Assembly: GCA_937894775.1 (NCBI GenBank)
Contig: CALAXC010000195.1
Location: 1 to 19,947, forward strand
Direction of reading: 5' to 3'
Source: an uncultured Clostridia bacterium
GTDB taxonomy: Bacteria > Bacillota > Clostridia > Oscillospirales > CAG-272
DNA length: 19,947 nucleotides
In this document: piece by piece, positions 6,567-14,422 of the stretch
Layout: every line of letters starts with the position of its first letter
Position numbering within the stretch: position 1 is the first letter of the stretch
Position numbers and translations under genes: made by a program
The notes under the pieces: generated by a model
Database searches by the model: none
What the model saw: only the letters and a program-made list of their open reading frames with translations
Told to the model about the DNA's origin: nothing

Positions 6567-9116
6567 TCACTTTGCCTCAAGCCAATTATTACCTATATGA
6601 GCATCCACATCTAAAGGCACAGAAAGCTTTATTGCATTTTCCATAGATTCCTTTAATATCTCATATGCCCTATCAGCAAAATCCTTATGTGCCTCGAGTA
6701 TCAGTTCATCGTGTACCTGGAGAATGAGTCTTGCATCTATATTTTCTTTTTCCAGCGCTTCCGTCACCTTTATCATAGCTATCTTTATAATATCCGCAGC
6801 AGTCCCCTGAATAGGGCTGTTCATCGCTACTCTTTCACCGAAATGCTGAAGATTTTTATTTGAGGAAGCAAGCTCGGCAATTTTTCTGCGTCTGCCAAAA
6901 AGAGTTGTTACATATCCGTCTTGCTTTGCTTCTGCTTTTACATTATCAAGATATTCTTTTACCTTTGGAAATCCCGAAAGATAGCTGAATATATATTTCT
7001 TAGCCTGCGCCATCGATATACCCAGATCTTCGGAGAGCGAATATTCTCCCATACCGTAAAGAATACCGAAATTCACTGCCTTTGCCCGTTTTCTGTATTC
7101 CTGAGTAACCTCACTTACGGGAATGTCAAAGACCTTTGAGGCGGTCATCGTATGAATATCCTCACCCGACAGGAATCCGTTTATCATAGCCTCATCATCA
7201 GCTATATGCGCAAGGATCCTCAATTCTATCTGCGAGTAGTCTGCATCTATGATAACGTAATCACTGTTTTGCGGAACAAAATATCTTCTGAATTCCCTTC
7301 CTTCAGCCGTCCTTACGGGAATATTCTGCAAATTAGGTTCAGCCGAAGAAAGTCTGCCCGTTGCAGTTCCCGTCTGATTGAAAACGCTGTGGATTCTGCC
7401 GTTTTTATCCGCTGCCTTAGGCAATCCCTCGGCATAGGTCGAAATAAGCTTTGTTATCTGTCTGTAATAAAGTATATCCTCAATTATTGGGTGATACGGC
7501 AAAAGCTTTTTAAGAACATCAGCATCGGTAGAATAACCTGTTTTGTTCTTTTTTATAACGGGAAGCTTCATCTTATCGAAAAGCACTTCGCCAAGCTGTT
7601 TTGTTGAAGATATATTGAATTCTTCACCCGCAAAGCTGTAAATTCGTTCCTTCAAGCCGTCAACAAGGGTCGCAAGCTCCTCACCGTATTTTTTTATTCC
7701 CTCAACATCAACGCAAAATCCCGCAAGCTCCATTTTTGCAAGCACTAACGCAAGCGGCATTTCGATCTCAAAAAGCAGATCTTCGTTATTATTTTCAGCT
7801 ATCTTTTTTTCATAGATCTTAGCAAGATCAAAAACAGTTATATCTGTTGCGCTGCCCTCGTTCAAGGTTTCTCCAAGATTCGAAAATGCAAGTCTTTCGA
7901 GTGAAAAATTGCCTTCGGTCGAATCTAAAACGTATGCGGCAAGCATAACGTCGATATAAATTTTCGGCGCGGGAATGCCTTTCAAAATAAAGGTTTTATA
8001 AATATTTTTCGCATCGTAGCAGGAAACCTTAGCGTTGCTGAATATCGAAAGCGCACTGTGACTTATCGAACACGAAAAACGATTCTCACCGTCAAAGAAG
8101 TAAAGCTTTTCTTCATCTGTAACAGCAACCGAAATTTCCTTTCCCTCAACAGCTTGCGCTATATCCTCAGGCATTTTTTCAATGGTCCCGATCGACGCAG
8201 ATGCCCTTGAACCACCGCTGCTTTCCACGTCGTTTTTATCTTCAAGCGACGGCACGTCTTCAAGCCCAAATCTCTTGATAAGCGCCAAAAATTCAAGTTC
8301 GGCAAAGAGCGAATAGAGCTCTTTTTTCATAAATCCCTTATACTCACAATCAAAAAGCGATACACCTACGGGAGCATCACAGTTGATCCTCGCAAGAGCT
8401 TGCGAAAGATAAGCGTTTTCTTTGTTTATCAAAAGTTTATTTTTAACCGAAGCGCTGATCTTAGCTTCATCGATCGCAGCATATATAGAATCAAGTCCGC
8501 CAAGATCCGAAACAAGCTTCAAGGCAGTTTTTTCGCCTATTCCCGCTACTCCCGGTATATTATCCGACGTATCACCCATAAGAGCTTTTACATCAACAAA
8601 TTGTTCGGGATCTACCCCGTAGGTTTCCCTGAACAAAGCTCTGTCAAAGCATAGCGTTTCCTTTGTTTTTACAAGCAACACCTTTGTAGTATCGCTTATA
8701 AGCTGAAGAGAATCTCTGTCCCCCGTAAGAATATAAGCCTCTGTGCCCTCTTTTTCCGAAAGTCTTGCAAGAGTACCCAAAATGTCGTCCGCCTCATAGC
8801 CTTCCACCGATATGACCTTTGCGCCCATATATTCCATACATTTCTTTGCATAAGGAAGCTGAACAGCAAGTTCTTCGGGCATACCTTTACGGTTAGCCTT
8901 ATATCCTTCGTACATATTGTGCCTGAAGGTAGGCGATTTGAGGTCAAAAGCAACAACACAATAATCGGGTTTCAGTGTAGCTATCTGCTTTTCTATTATG
9001 TTAGCCATTCCATAAACGGCATTGGTATAAAGTCCGTTTTTATTTGTAAGCAATCTTATTCCGTAAAAGGCACGGTTAAGAATACTGTTTCCGTCGATAA
9101 CGAGCAGTTTTTTCAT
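6567..9116 (-). CDS. polA: DNA polymerase I
   Basis: An 849-residue family A polymerase for Okazaki-fragment processing and repair synthesis. The 5' nuclease domain has D8, the E108/D110/D111 cluster (EADD), D133/D135 (TGDRDS) and D182/D185 (GDTSDNIPG). The polymerase domain shows motif A DADYSQIELR (624-633), motif B (about 675-688, RAKAVNFGILYG) and motif C VHDE (801-804). The middle region, where the 3'-5' exonuclease would be, lacks a recognisable DxE motif (it reads VAVTDEEKLY near the expected Exo I), so proofreading is probably absent, as in Bacillus-type enzymes. Length and C-terminus (NNWLEAK) are normal. It starts at ATG 9116 with GGAG 9 bp upstream. It ends in its own terminator and sits downstream of the 97-residue gene, with a possible weak promoter between. 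Confidence 0.98.
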   Translation of the reverse strand: MKKLLVIDGNSILNRAFYGIRLLTNKNGLYTNAVYGMANIIEKQIATLKPDYCVVAFDLKSPTFRHNMYEGYKANRKGMPEELAVQLPYAKKCMEYMGAKVISVEGYEADDILGTLARLSEKEGTEAYILTGDRDSLQLISDTTKVLLVKTKETLCFDRALFRETYGVDPEQFVDVKALMGDTSDNIPGVAGIGEKTALKLVSDLGGLDSIYAAIDEAKISASVKNKLLINKENAYLSQALARINCDAPVGVSLFDCEYKGFMKKELYSLFAELEFLALIKRFGLEDVPSLEDKNDVESSGGSRASASIGTIEKMPEDIAQAVEGKEISVAVTDEEKLYFFDGENRFSCSISHSALSIFSNAKVSCYDAKNIYKTFILKGIPAPKIYIDVMLAAYVLDSTEGNFSLERLAFSNLGETLNEGSATDITVFDLAKIYEKKIAENNNEDLLFEIEMPLALVLAKMELAGFCVDVEGIKKYGEELATLVDGLKERIYSFAGEEFNISSTKQLGEVLFDKMKLPVIKKNKTGYSTDADVLKKLLPYHPIIEDILYYRQITKLISTYAEGLPKAADKNGRIHSVFNQTGTATGRLSSAEPNLQNIPVRTAEGREFRRYFVPQNSDYVIIDADYSQIELRILAHIADDEAMINGFLSGEDIHTMTASKVFDIPVSEVTQEYRKRAKAVNFGILYGMGEYSLSEDLGISMAQAKKYIFSYLSGFPKVKEYLDNVKAEAKQDGYVTTLFGRRRKIAELASSNKNLQHFGERVAMNSPIQGTAADIIKIAMIKVTEALEKENIDARLILQVHDELILEAHKDFADRAYEILKESMENAIKLSVPLDVDAHIGNNWLEAK

Positions 9117-9123
9117 CCTGAAG

Positions 9124-9170
9124 ATCTCCGTTTTTAACTGTATAATATTTTTAAAGGGCTCTCTTGTCTT
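9124..9170 (-). promoter_or_regulatory. Possible polA promoter
   Basis: On the minus strand AAGACA is followed 17 bp later by TATTAT, just upstream of polA. The match is moderate (4/6 and 5/6), and the site overlaps the large hairpin at 9154-9212. polA may instead be read through from the upstream gene. Confidence 0.35.
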
Positions 9171-9212
9171 ATCCGCAAAGAATGATTCTTTGAAAGAAGC
9201 AAGATAGCCCTT
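9154..9212 (-). other. Nested imperfect hairpin between the 97-residue gene and polA
   Basis: AAGGGCT (9154-9160) pairs with AGCCCTT (9206-9212), TCTTG with CAAGA and TCTT with AAGA inside it, and an inner CAAAGAA/TTCTTTG hairpin (9176-9192) has a 3-nt loop. On the minus strand it is followed by TTTAAAAATATT, a poor U tract. It could be a weak terminator or attenuator, or an RNA-processing site before polA. Confidence 0.55.
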
Positions 9213-9224
9213 GTATAATCGGTC

Positions 9225-9518
9225 TTAAGCGAGTGAAAGCTCACTTTCAAGCCAGATAACTCCAAGATTAAACGCTTCATAAAGCCCCTGCTTAAAGCCC
9301 TGACGTATAATATTGGACTGATTTTTAGGATCAACGACCTGAATAAGTATATTATCGGGAACGTTATGTCCGTTTTCCTCTTTGTGAGAAATTATCTCAA
9401 GTATAAGAATACATTTGGAATCCATATCTCCGTAACATATTGTATCGCCCTCTCTTACAAGAGGTCTGCCTTTATATTCAAGATACTTGCCTTCAACAAG
9501 CTTGATTTCATCTGCCAT
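9225..9518 (-). CDS. Small acidic protein of unknown function
   Basis: A 97-residue soluble protein that I cannot assign to a named family, though its opening (MADEIKLVEG, YKGRPLVREGDTICYGD) resembles conserved unnamed clostridial proteins. It has no signal peptide, membrane segment or metal-binding cluster. The first half looks like a small beta-rich domain (KYLEYKGRPLVREGDTICYG, KCILILEIISHKE). The second half (NIIRQGFKQGLYEAFNLGVIWLESEL) looks helical and amphipathic, suggesting a binding surface. The start at ATG 9518 is preceded by AAAGGAAG, and a near-perfect promoter lies at 9557-9585, so it is a real expressed gene. It is followed by a structured 59-nt hairpin and polA, with which it may be co-transcribed. 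No function is proposed. Confidence 0.82.
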   Translation of the reverse strand: MADEIKLVEGKYLEYKGRPLVREGDTICYGDMDSKCILILEIISHKEENGHNVPDNILIQVVDPKNQSNIIRQGFKQGLYEAFNLGVIWLESELSLA

Positions 9519-9556
9519 ATCCGTATCTTCCTTTCAAAAACATATTTATCTTATAT

Positions 9557-9585
9557 ATTATACCACAACATCAAATAAAAGTCAA
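9557..9585 (-). promoter_or_regulatory. Promoter of the 97-residue gene (and possibly polA)
   Basis: TTGACT (9580-9585) and TATAAT (9557-9562) are 17 bp apart on the minus strand, with TGTG one base before the -10 (the Firmicute -16 TRTG element). It starts in the gap after the tmcAL stop. Confidence 0.8.
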
Positions 9586-9594
9586 GAAAAACTC

Positions 9595-10761
9595 TCACTT
9601 TATATATGCATTTTTGCGATATTCCTCGCTTTGACTTTCGGGAAGCGCTTTAAAAAGTGTAAATATAGAATTAAGCCTTTTCTCAACACAGTGTTGTTCG
9701 GTATTCTTTGGAGAATCCGCAGGCTTGGTTATCACTTTTACATTTTTTTCTTTATCGTTCTTTTTAACCGCAGACAATATTTCACGTCCCTTATCGTCAG
9801 CACCGAGAAGATAAGTATATTGCGGTGTTTGCGCAAGTAATTCACTTTTTACTCTGCAGAGTGCGAAGAGCAATGCCCTGCGCAGCTTCGCATCGGTGTA
9901 CCTTTTTGTTTTAAGCTTTTCAAAAAACTCATTATAGTTTGAACATTCTTTGGCAAGTGAGGATATTCTGTTGGCTATTCCGCCCTCACATTCCGTATAT
10001 TGACTTATTTCTTCGCCTTCACAAAGTCTGAAAAACATCATATAAGCCTTGCCAAGAGCTTCTTCATCAATCAACGAGCCTTCACTCGAAGCCTTCACAA
10101 AAACCTCTTCAGCTTCCTTTGGCATATATCCTTTAAGTGCATTTTTATCGATTTTCCAAGCATTCCTCAAAGCACTTGCAGACGGAAATTCATTATTCCG
10201 CAAAGTACTGTCAAGATATGCATTTCCTTTTCGTTTCACCGTGAAAAAAGCTATATCGATATTATTCCTTTTTGCCGCTTTTATATACTCTACGCCAAGA
10301 AGATCATTTGAAGAAAGCTGTGTGCCAAGAGCATCGTTAAGCAAAGAAAAATAAGCCGTTGCCGCTCCCTCGCCGCTCTTCTTTTTTTCTTCAAATTTTT
10401 CAATAAAGCTATTGCTCAAAGCAAGCTCAGCCGCTCTGCTCAAAAGTTCAATATCTCCCGTCTCAGAACCGAAAATAATAGCATCGCAATAGTCAGCCGC
10501 TATCTTTATTCCCGCAGAAGCAAAATATTCCGCACTTGCCGATGACCAAGGAAAAGGAAGCTCCAAAACAAGATCGGCTCCGCATTTTATCGATGCCTCC
10601 GCACGCAAATATTTATCGGTAATTGCAAGTTCTCCTCGCTGAACGGCATTTCCGCTCATAACACACACAGTGCCCGTCGCCCCCAGCAATTTCGCCTGTT
10701 CAAAAAGATATGCGTGTCCGTTGTGGAAGGGATTAAATTCACAAATTATTCCAAAAATCAT
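9595..10761 (-). CDS. tmcAL: tRNA(Met) cytidine acetate ligase (TmcAL/YlbM family)
   Basis: A 388-residue nucleotidyltransferase-fold enzyme. It uses ATP and acetate to form acetyl-AMP and makes N4-acetylcytidine at the wobble base of elongator tRNA-Met. The N-terminus MIFGIICEFNPFHNGH (1-16) carries the HNGH (HIGH-like) ATP-binding motif, followed by SGNAVQRGELAITDK and GADLVLELPFPW, both family hallmarks. Length is close to the usual 390-420 residues. I use ATG 10761, which has AAAGGA about 9 bp upstream; a longer reading frame would run backwards into ackA and is not supported. It is divergent from ackA with about 100 bp between starts, an arrangement linking two enzymes that use acetate and ATP. 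The C-terminal part is K/E-rich and variable, as in relatives. Confidence 0.93.
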   Translation of the reverse strand: MIFGIICEFNPFHNGHAYLFEQAKLLGATGTVCVMSGNAVQRGELAITDKYLRAEASIKCGADLVLELPFPWSSASAEYFASAGIKIAADYCDAIIFGSETGDIELLSRAAELALSNSFIEKFEEKKKSGEGAATAYFSLLNDALGTQLSSNDLLGVEYIKAAKRNNIDIAFFTVKRKGNAYLDSTLRNNEFPSASALRNAWKIDKNALKGYMPKEAEEVFVKASSEGSLIDEEALGKAYMMFFRLCEGEEISQYTECEGGIANRISSLAKECSNYNEFFEKLKTKRYTDAKLRRALLFALCRVKSELLAQTPQYTYLLGADDKGREILSAVKKNDKEKNVKVITKPADSPKNTEQHCVEKRLNSIFTLFKALPESQSEEYRKNAYIK

Positions 10762-10792
10762 AGTTTTATATCCTTTATTTTTTAAAATACTA

Positions 10793-10821
10793 TTGAAAAA
10801 AACTCTTTTGTATAGTATAAT
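10793..10821 (+). promoter_or_regulatory. ackA promoter
   Basis: TTGAAA (10793-10798) and TATAAT (10816-10821) are 17 bp apart, about 44 bp before the ackA ATG. On the other strand of the same gap a weaker TTAATA-N17-TATACT could serve tmcAL. Confidence 0.8.
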
Positions 10822-10864
10822 TAAATTTGTAATTAATATTAAACATATATTCAGGAGGTTAAAA

Positions 10865-12094
10865 ATGAATATACTTGTTGTAAATGCGGGTTCAAGCTCG
10901 CTCAAGTACCAGCTTATCAATACCGATACCGAGGTTTCATACGCAAAAGGTGTTTGCGAAAGAATAGGTGACAAGGGTTCGGCTATCATTCATAAGCAGC
11001 TTATCAAAAAAACAAAATTTGAAAAGGAAGTTCCGATGGCTGATCACTCAGAAGCTATGAAATACGTTATCGAAGCTCTTACCGATGCAGAATACGGCTG
11101 CATTTCGGGAATGGACGAGATAAACGCTATCGGTCACCGCGTAGTGCACGGCGGAGCTTATTTCTCAAACTCCATTCTTCTTACAGACGAAGTTCTTGAA
11201 AAGCTCGAGCTCTGCAAGGAATTCGCGCCTCTTCACACCGTTGCACATCTTATGGGAATCAAGGGTTGTCTTTCGGTAATGCCCGATAAGCCTCAGGTTC
11301 TTGTATTCGACACAGCATTCCACCAGACTATGGCTCCCGCAGCATATACATACGCACTCCCCTACGAGTACTATGAAAAGTACGGTGTACGCCGTTACGG
11401 AGCACACGGAACATCTCACCGTTTTGTAAGCTCCGAAGCTGCAAAAGTTCTCGGTAAGCCTATCGAAGAGCTTAAAATCGTTACCTGCCACATTGGAAAC
11501 GGTTCTTCAATTTCCGCTGTAAACGGTGGAAAGGTTATGGATACCTCTATGGGCTTTACTCCTCTTGCAGGTGTTGAAATGGGTACACGTTGCGGAGATA
11601 TCGACCCCGCTATCGTTCCCTTCATTATGGAAAAGGAAAATCTTTCTCCTGCCGAGATCAATACCATTATGAATAAAAAATCGGGATTCTACGGAATTAC
11701 GGGAGGATATTCTTCCGACTCCCGTGATCTTGAAGATGCTATCGAAAACGGTCCTTCCGACGAAAACTACGAAAAGTCCAAGCTCGCAGTAGACATTCTC
11801 TGCCACGGAATCAAGAAATTCATCGGTTCTTATGCGGCAATAATGAACGGTCTTGACGCAGTTGTATTTACCGCAGGTATCGGTGAAAACAATCCTCACC
11901 TCAGAGAAATAGTATGTGAAAATATGGAGTATCTTGGAATCAAGTTTGATAAAGCAGCAAACGATGCAGCTCCTCACGTTTCCGAAAACACCAGAATTTC
12001 CGCTCCCGACTCTAAGGTTGCCGTATATGTTCTTCCCACAAACGAAGAGCTTGTTATAGCAAGAGATACCGCTGAAATAGTTTCGGGTAAATAA
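10865..12094 (+). CDS. ackA: Acetate kinase
   Basis: A 409-residue ASKHA-fold enzyme that converts acetyl phosphate and ADP to acetate and ATP, the energy-yielding last step of acetate fermentation, and works reversibly. Motifs seen: NAGSSSLKYQL with N7, GHRVVHGG with R92, FDTAFH with catalytic D149, YGAHGTSH with H181, CHIGNGSS, and TRCGDIDP with the conserved Arg. The start at ATG 10865 follows AGGAGG with 7-bp spacing; length is normal. No phosphotransacetylase gene is adjacent, unlike many pta-ackA operons, so pta must lie elsewhere. Acetate output fits the NADH/ferredoxin-recycling hydrogenase nearby. The downstream isomerase gene may be co-transcribed, because no good terminator lies in the 98-bp gap. 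Confidence 0.98.
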   Translation: MNILVVNAGSSSLKYQLINTDTEVSYAKGVCERIGDKGSAIIHKQLIKKTKFEKEVPMADHSEAMKYVIEALTDAEYGCISGMDEINAIGHRVVHGGAYFSNSILLTDEVLEKLELCKEFAPLHTVAHLMGIKGCLSVMPDKPQVLVFDTAFHQTMAPAAYTYALPYEYYEKYGVRRYGAHGTSHRFVSSEAAKVLGKPIEELKIVTCHIGNGSSISAVNGGKVMDTSMGFTPLAGVEMGTRCGDIDPAIVPFIMEKENLSPAEINTIMNKKSGFYGITGGYSSDSRDLEDAIENGPSDENYEKSKLAVDILCHGIKKFIGSYAAIMNGLDAVVFTAGIGENNPHLREIVCENMEYLGIKFDKAANDAAPHVSENTRISAPDSKVAVYVLPTNEELVIARDTAEIVSGK

Positions 12095-12192
12095 TCCCGC
12101 AAATCTAATTTTATCACAATTATCGTTTATTTGCAATAACAATAAAAAAATTTGCGACCTCAAAAGTACCGCACTTTTACAAGGAGGCTTTT

Positions 12193-13029
12193 ATGAATAA
12201 AATCGGAGTTATGGTAAATTATGACTACGGTGTTGATCTTAACGAAAAATTCAGAAAAAACACCGAACTTGGCATAGAGACCTGCCAGCTTTGTATCTGG
12301 AACGTCAATATATTTACAGATGAAAATCAAATCAAATACGTATCAGATGCAATAAACAAAGCAAATGTTACAGTTTCGGCGCTTTGGGCGGGATATACGG
12401 GACCTGTTATGTGGAATTTCACAGAAGGCCCTGACACTATAGGTCTTGTTCCCTCTGCTTACCGTTTTAAACGTTTACAAGAGCTTATGTCGGCATCGGA
12501 TTTTGCAGAAAAAGTAGGAATTAAACACATCGTTACGCACGTAGGATTTATTCCTGAAAATCCAAGTCATCCCGATTTTATCGGAACTGTTGCCGTTCTG
12601 AAGCATCTTTGCTCATATATGAAGCAAAAAGATCAGATATTTTTATTTGAGACCGGTCAGGAAACACCGATAACTCTGCTCCGCACTATCGAAGCCGTCG
12701 GAACAGGAAATCTCGGAATCAATCTTGATACCGCAAATCCTATTCTCTACGGTAAGGCAAATCCCCTAGATGCGCTTGATGTATTTGGAAAATACGTTAT
12801 GAACACGCATATTAAAGACGGATTTTACCCGACAGGTGGAATGTATCTCGGCAGAGAGGCACGCGCAGGGGACGGAAAAGCAAATATTCCGGCAATAATA
12901 AAACGCCTTGTAAAAGAATTTAATTACGAAGGTCCCTTTACTATTGAGCGCGAAATTGACGGTGAGCAGCAGATCTCCGATATAATTCACGCAAAAAAGC
13001 TTATTGAGAGCTCGTTAAAAGGCATATAA
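12193..13029 (+). CDS. Sugar phosphate isomerase/epimerase (xylose-isomerase-like TIM barrel)
   Basis: A 278-residue protein of the AP-endonuclease-2/xylose-isomerase-like TIM barrel superfamily. The four expected metal ligands sit at strand ends: E153 (FLFETGQE), D179 (NLDTAN), H206 (NTHIKDG) and E252 (TIEREID). HVGF near residue 116 and the acidic/His pattern fit ketose epimerases or isomerases acting on sugars such as tagatose, psicose or inosose. The exact substrate cannot be read from sequence. No transporter or sugar kinase lies beside it. The start at ATG 12193 is preceded by AAGGAGG with 5-bp spacing. It ends 8 bp before the hairpin of a strong terminator shared with hom. It may be translated from the ackA transcript; a metabolic link to acetate kinase is not obvious. 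Confidence 0.88.
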   Translation: MNKIGVMVNYDYGVDLNEKFRKNTELGIETCQLCIWNVNIFTDENQIKYVSDAINKANVTVSALWAGYTGPVMWNFTEGPDTIGLVPSAYRFKRLQELMSASDFAEKVGIKHIVTHVGFIPENPSHPDFIGTVAVLKHLCSYMKQKDQIFLFETGQETPITLLRTIEAVGTGNLGINLDTANPILYGKANPLDALDVFGKYVMNTHIKDGFYPTGGMYLGREARAGDGKANIPAIIKRLVKEFNYEGPFTIEREIDGEQQISDIIHAKKLIESSLKGI

Positions 13030-13031
13030 AA

Positions 13032-13068
13032 CAAAAAACTATCGCAAAAATTTTGCGATAGTTTTTTT
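13032..13068. terminator. Bidirectional terminator between the isomerase gene and hom
   Basis: ACTATCGCAAAA (13038-13049) and TTTTGCGATAGT (13051-13062) form a perfect inverted repeat. T7 follows on the plus strand and A6 precedes it, so the hairpin can end both converging transcripts. Confidence 0.93.
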
Positions 13069-13083
13069 ACAATATTTACAGAA

Positions 13084-14259
13084 TTAAAGCGATCTGTATA
13101 TTGCAACGATAGAAGAATCGGCAGCTCTAAGCGAAATTGCTTCTCTTTCGGTCATCTTTTCGCTCATATATGCATAGAAACCGTTTGATTCTACACAATT
13201 ACCAGCGATCGCCTTATTCGTTACTATCATTCTGCAACAAGCAAAGTCATCAAAATCAGCAACATCGTTTTCTCCTGCCGCTATCCATCCGAGTGGAGTT
13301 ACTTCATTATTGCGTTTTGCGATAACGTCAACTATATCGGCAACAACAGCACTTGCTGTAGGAAGCTTTCCTGCTCCCGGGCCGTAAAACATAACCTCAC
13401 CGACCATATTTGCGTTGATAAGAACTCCGTTAAACACACCGTCAACTCTTGCAAGAGGATTATTCACAGGGACCGCCATCGGTGAAACAAAGCACATAAG
13501 CTTTTCACCAACACTCTCAACATATCCGATAAGCTTGATCTCATATCCAAGCTTACGTGCAAGGGAAACATCTTGAAGAGTTATTTTAGTAACGCCTTCA
13601 CGGTGTATCGAATCGGGAGAAATAAGCTTGCCCGTTGCAACCGCGCCGAGTATCACAGCCTTTCTTGCCGCATCTATTCCCTCTATATCGGCTGCGGGAT
13701 TTGCCTCTGCATAACCGAGTCGCTGCGCTTCCTTAAGAGCATCCTCAAAAGAAACTCCGTCATCACGCATAGAAGTTATTATATAATTGGTGGTGCCGTT
13801 AAGTATTCCGTTTATTTTACCGATCTTATTTGACGCAAGATCCACAGTCATAGGACGAATAAGCGGAATTCCGCCTCCAACACTTGCTTCAAAGAAATAT
13901 CTTGCATTATTCTTTGCAGCTATCTCAGCAAGCTCCACTCCAAACTTTGCAACGACCTCTTTATTAGAAGTTACAACGCTTTTTCCTGCCTCAAGACAAG
14001 CCTTTGTAAAATCGTATGCAGGATGAGAACCGCCCATCATTTCGGCAACTATAGTTACCTCTTTATCATTAAGAATAGTGTTAAAATCGTGAACAATAAG
14101 ATTTCCGAAAGGACTGTCAGGAAAATCACGCAGATCGAGTATATATTTTATTTGGTATTCACATCCCAAACGCTCCTCGATTATTTTTTTATTTTCGGTT
14201 AAAACTTCTGCCGTACCGCTGCCGACACAGCCAAATCCAAGTAAAGCTATCGATATCAT
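13084..14259 (-). CDS. hom: Homoserine dehydrogenase, without a clear ACT domain
   Basis: A 391-residue enzyme reducing aspartate semialdehyde to homoserine with NAD(P)H, the branch point to threonine and methionine. The nucleotide-binding fingerprint GFGCVGSG (8-15), TSNKE with K100, NGTTNY (154-159), and GYAEANPAADIEGIDAARK with D196 and K200 are all visible. Many Firmicute enzymes are about 420-440 residues with a C-terminal ACT domain for threonine feedback. Here only about 55 residues follow the last catalytic-core segment (roughly FDDFACCRMIV onward), so feedback binding may be reduced or absent. The start at ATG 14259 has AAAGGAAG upstream. It is a monocistronic minus-strand gene with its own promoter and shares the bidirectional terminator. 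Confidence 0.95.
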   Translation of the reverse strand: MISIALLGFGCVGSGTAEVLTENKKIIEERLGCEYQIKYILDLRDFPDSPFGNLIVHDFNTILNDKEVTIVAEMMGGSHPAYDFTKACLEAGKSVVTSNKEVVAKFGVELAEIAAKNNARYFFEASVGGGIPLIRPMTVDLASNKIGKINGILNGTTNYIITSMRDDGVSFEDALKEAQRLGYAEANPAADIEGIDAARKAVILGAVATGKLISPDSIHREGVTKITLQDVSLARKLGYEIKLIGYVESVGEKLMCFVSPMAVPVNNPLARVDGVFNGVLINANMVGEVMFYGPGAGKLPTASAVVADIVDVIAKRNNEVTPLGWIAAGENDVADFDDFACCRMIVTNKAIAGNCVESNGFYAYMSEKMTEREAISLRAADSSIVAIYRSL

Positions 14260-14309
14260 TTTTTTCTTCCTTTTGATGATTTTTATACTTTATTACCTAA
14301 AATTTCATA

Positions 14310-14348
14310 TATATCACATATTATATCACATTTTTTTTATAATTGCAA
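14310..14348 (-). promoter_or_regulatory. hom promoter with duplicated 10-bp element
   Basis: On the minus strand TTGCAA (14343-14348) and TATAAT (14320-14325) are 17 bp apart, with a -16 TGTG. The plus-strand 10-mer TATATCACAT occurs at 14310-14319 and again at 14322-14331, 12 bp apart, flanking and overlapping the -10, so a repressor site is possible. The leader of about 54 bases is too short for a riboswitch or T-box. Confidence 0.6.
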
Positions 14349-14355
14349 ATAATTA

Positions 14356-14384
14356 TTGAAAATTTTTGCTTTATATGGTAAAAT
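14356..14384 (+). promoter_or_regulatory. Promoter of the DUF4364 gene
   Basis: TTGAAA (14356-14361) and TAAAAT (14379-14384) are 17 bp apart with TATGG before the -10 (TRTG-type extension). It lies next to, and divergent from, the hom promoter. Confidence 0.72.
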
Positions 14385-14422
14385 ATTTACAGCAATAATT
14401 AAAGAAAGGATCAAAAAACAAA

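Noticed and set aside
10670..10864. A 65-codon N-terminal extension of acetate kinase
   Set aside because: It overlaps tmcAL and the ackA promoter; ATG 10865 has AGGAGG and begins at the conserved NAGSSS region.
10762..10989. An N-terminal extension of TmcAL
   Set aside because: It would run through the divergent promoters into ackA; ATG 10761 gives the conserved MIFGIICEFNPFHNGH start.
11507..12163. A 218-codon minus-strand frame inside ackA
   Set aside because: It lies antisense to acetate kinase with intact motifs; the composition is that of a shadow frame.
12162..12178. AAAAGT/ACTTTT hairpin as a terminator of ackA
   Set aside because: The stem is 6 bp and A-T rich, its T run is only four and it abuts the Shine-Dalgarno of the next gene; more likely local mRNA structure.
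14260..14320. T-box or riboswitch leader upstream of hom
   Set aside because: The leader is only about 54 bases with no specifier-loop or antiterminator-like structure.
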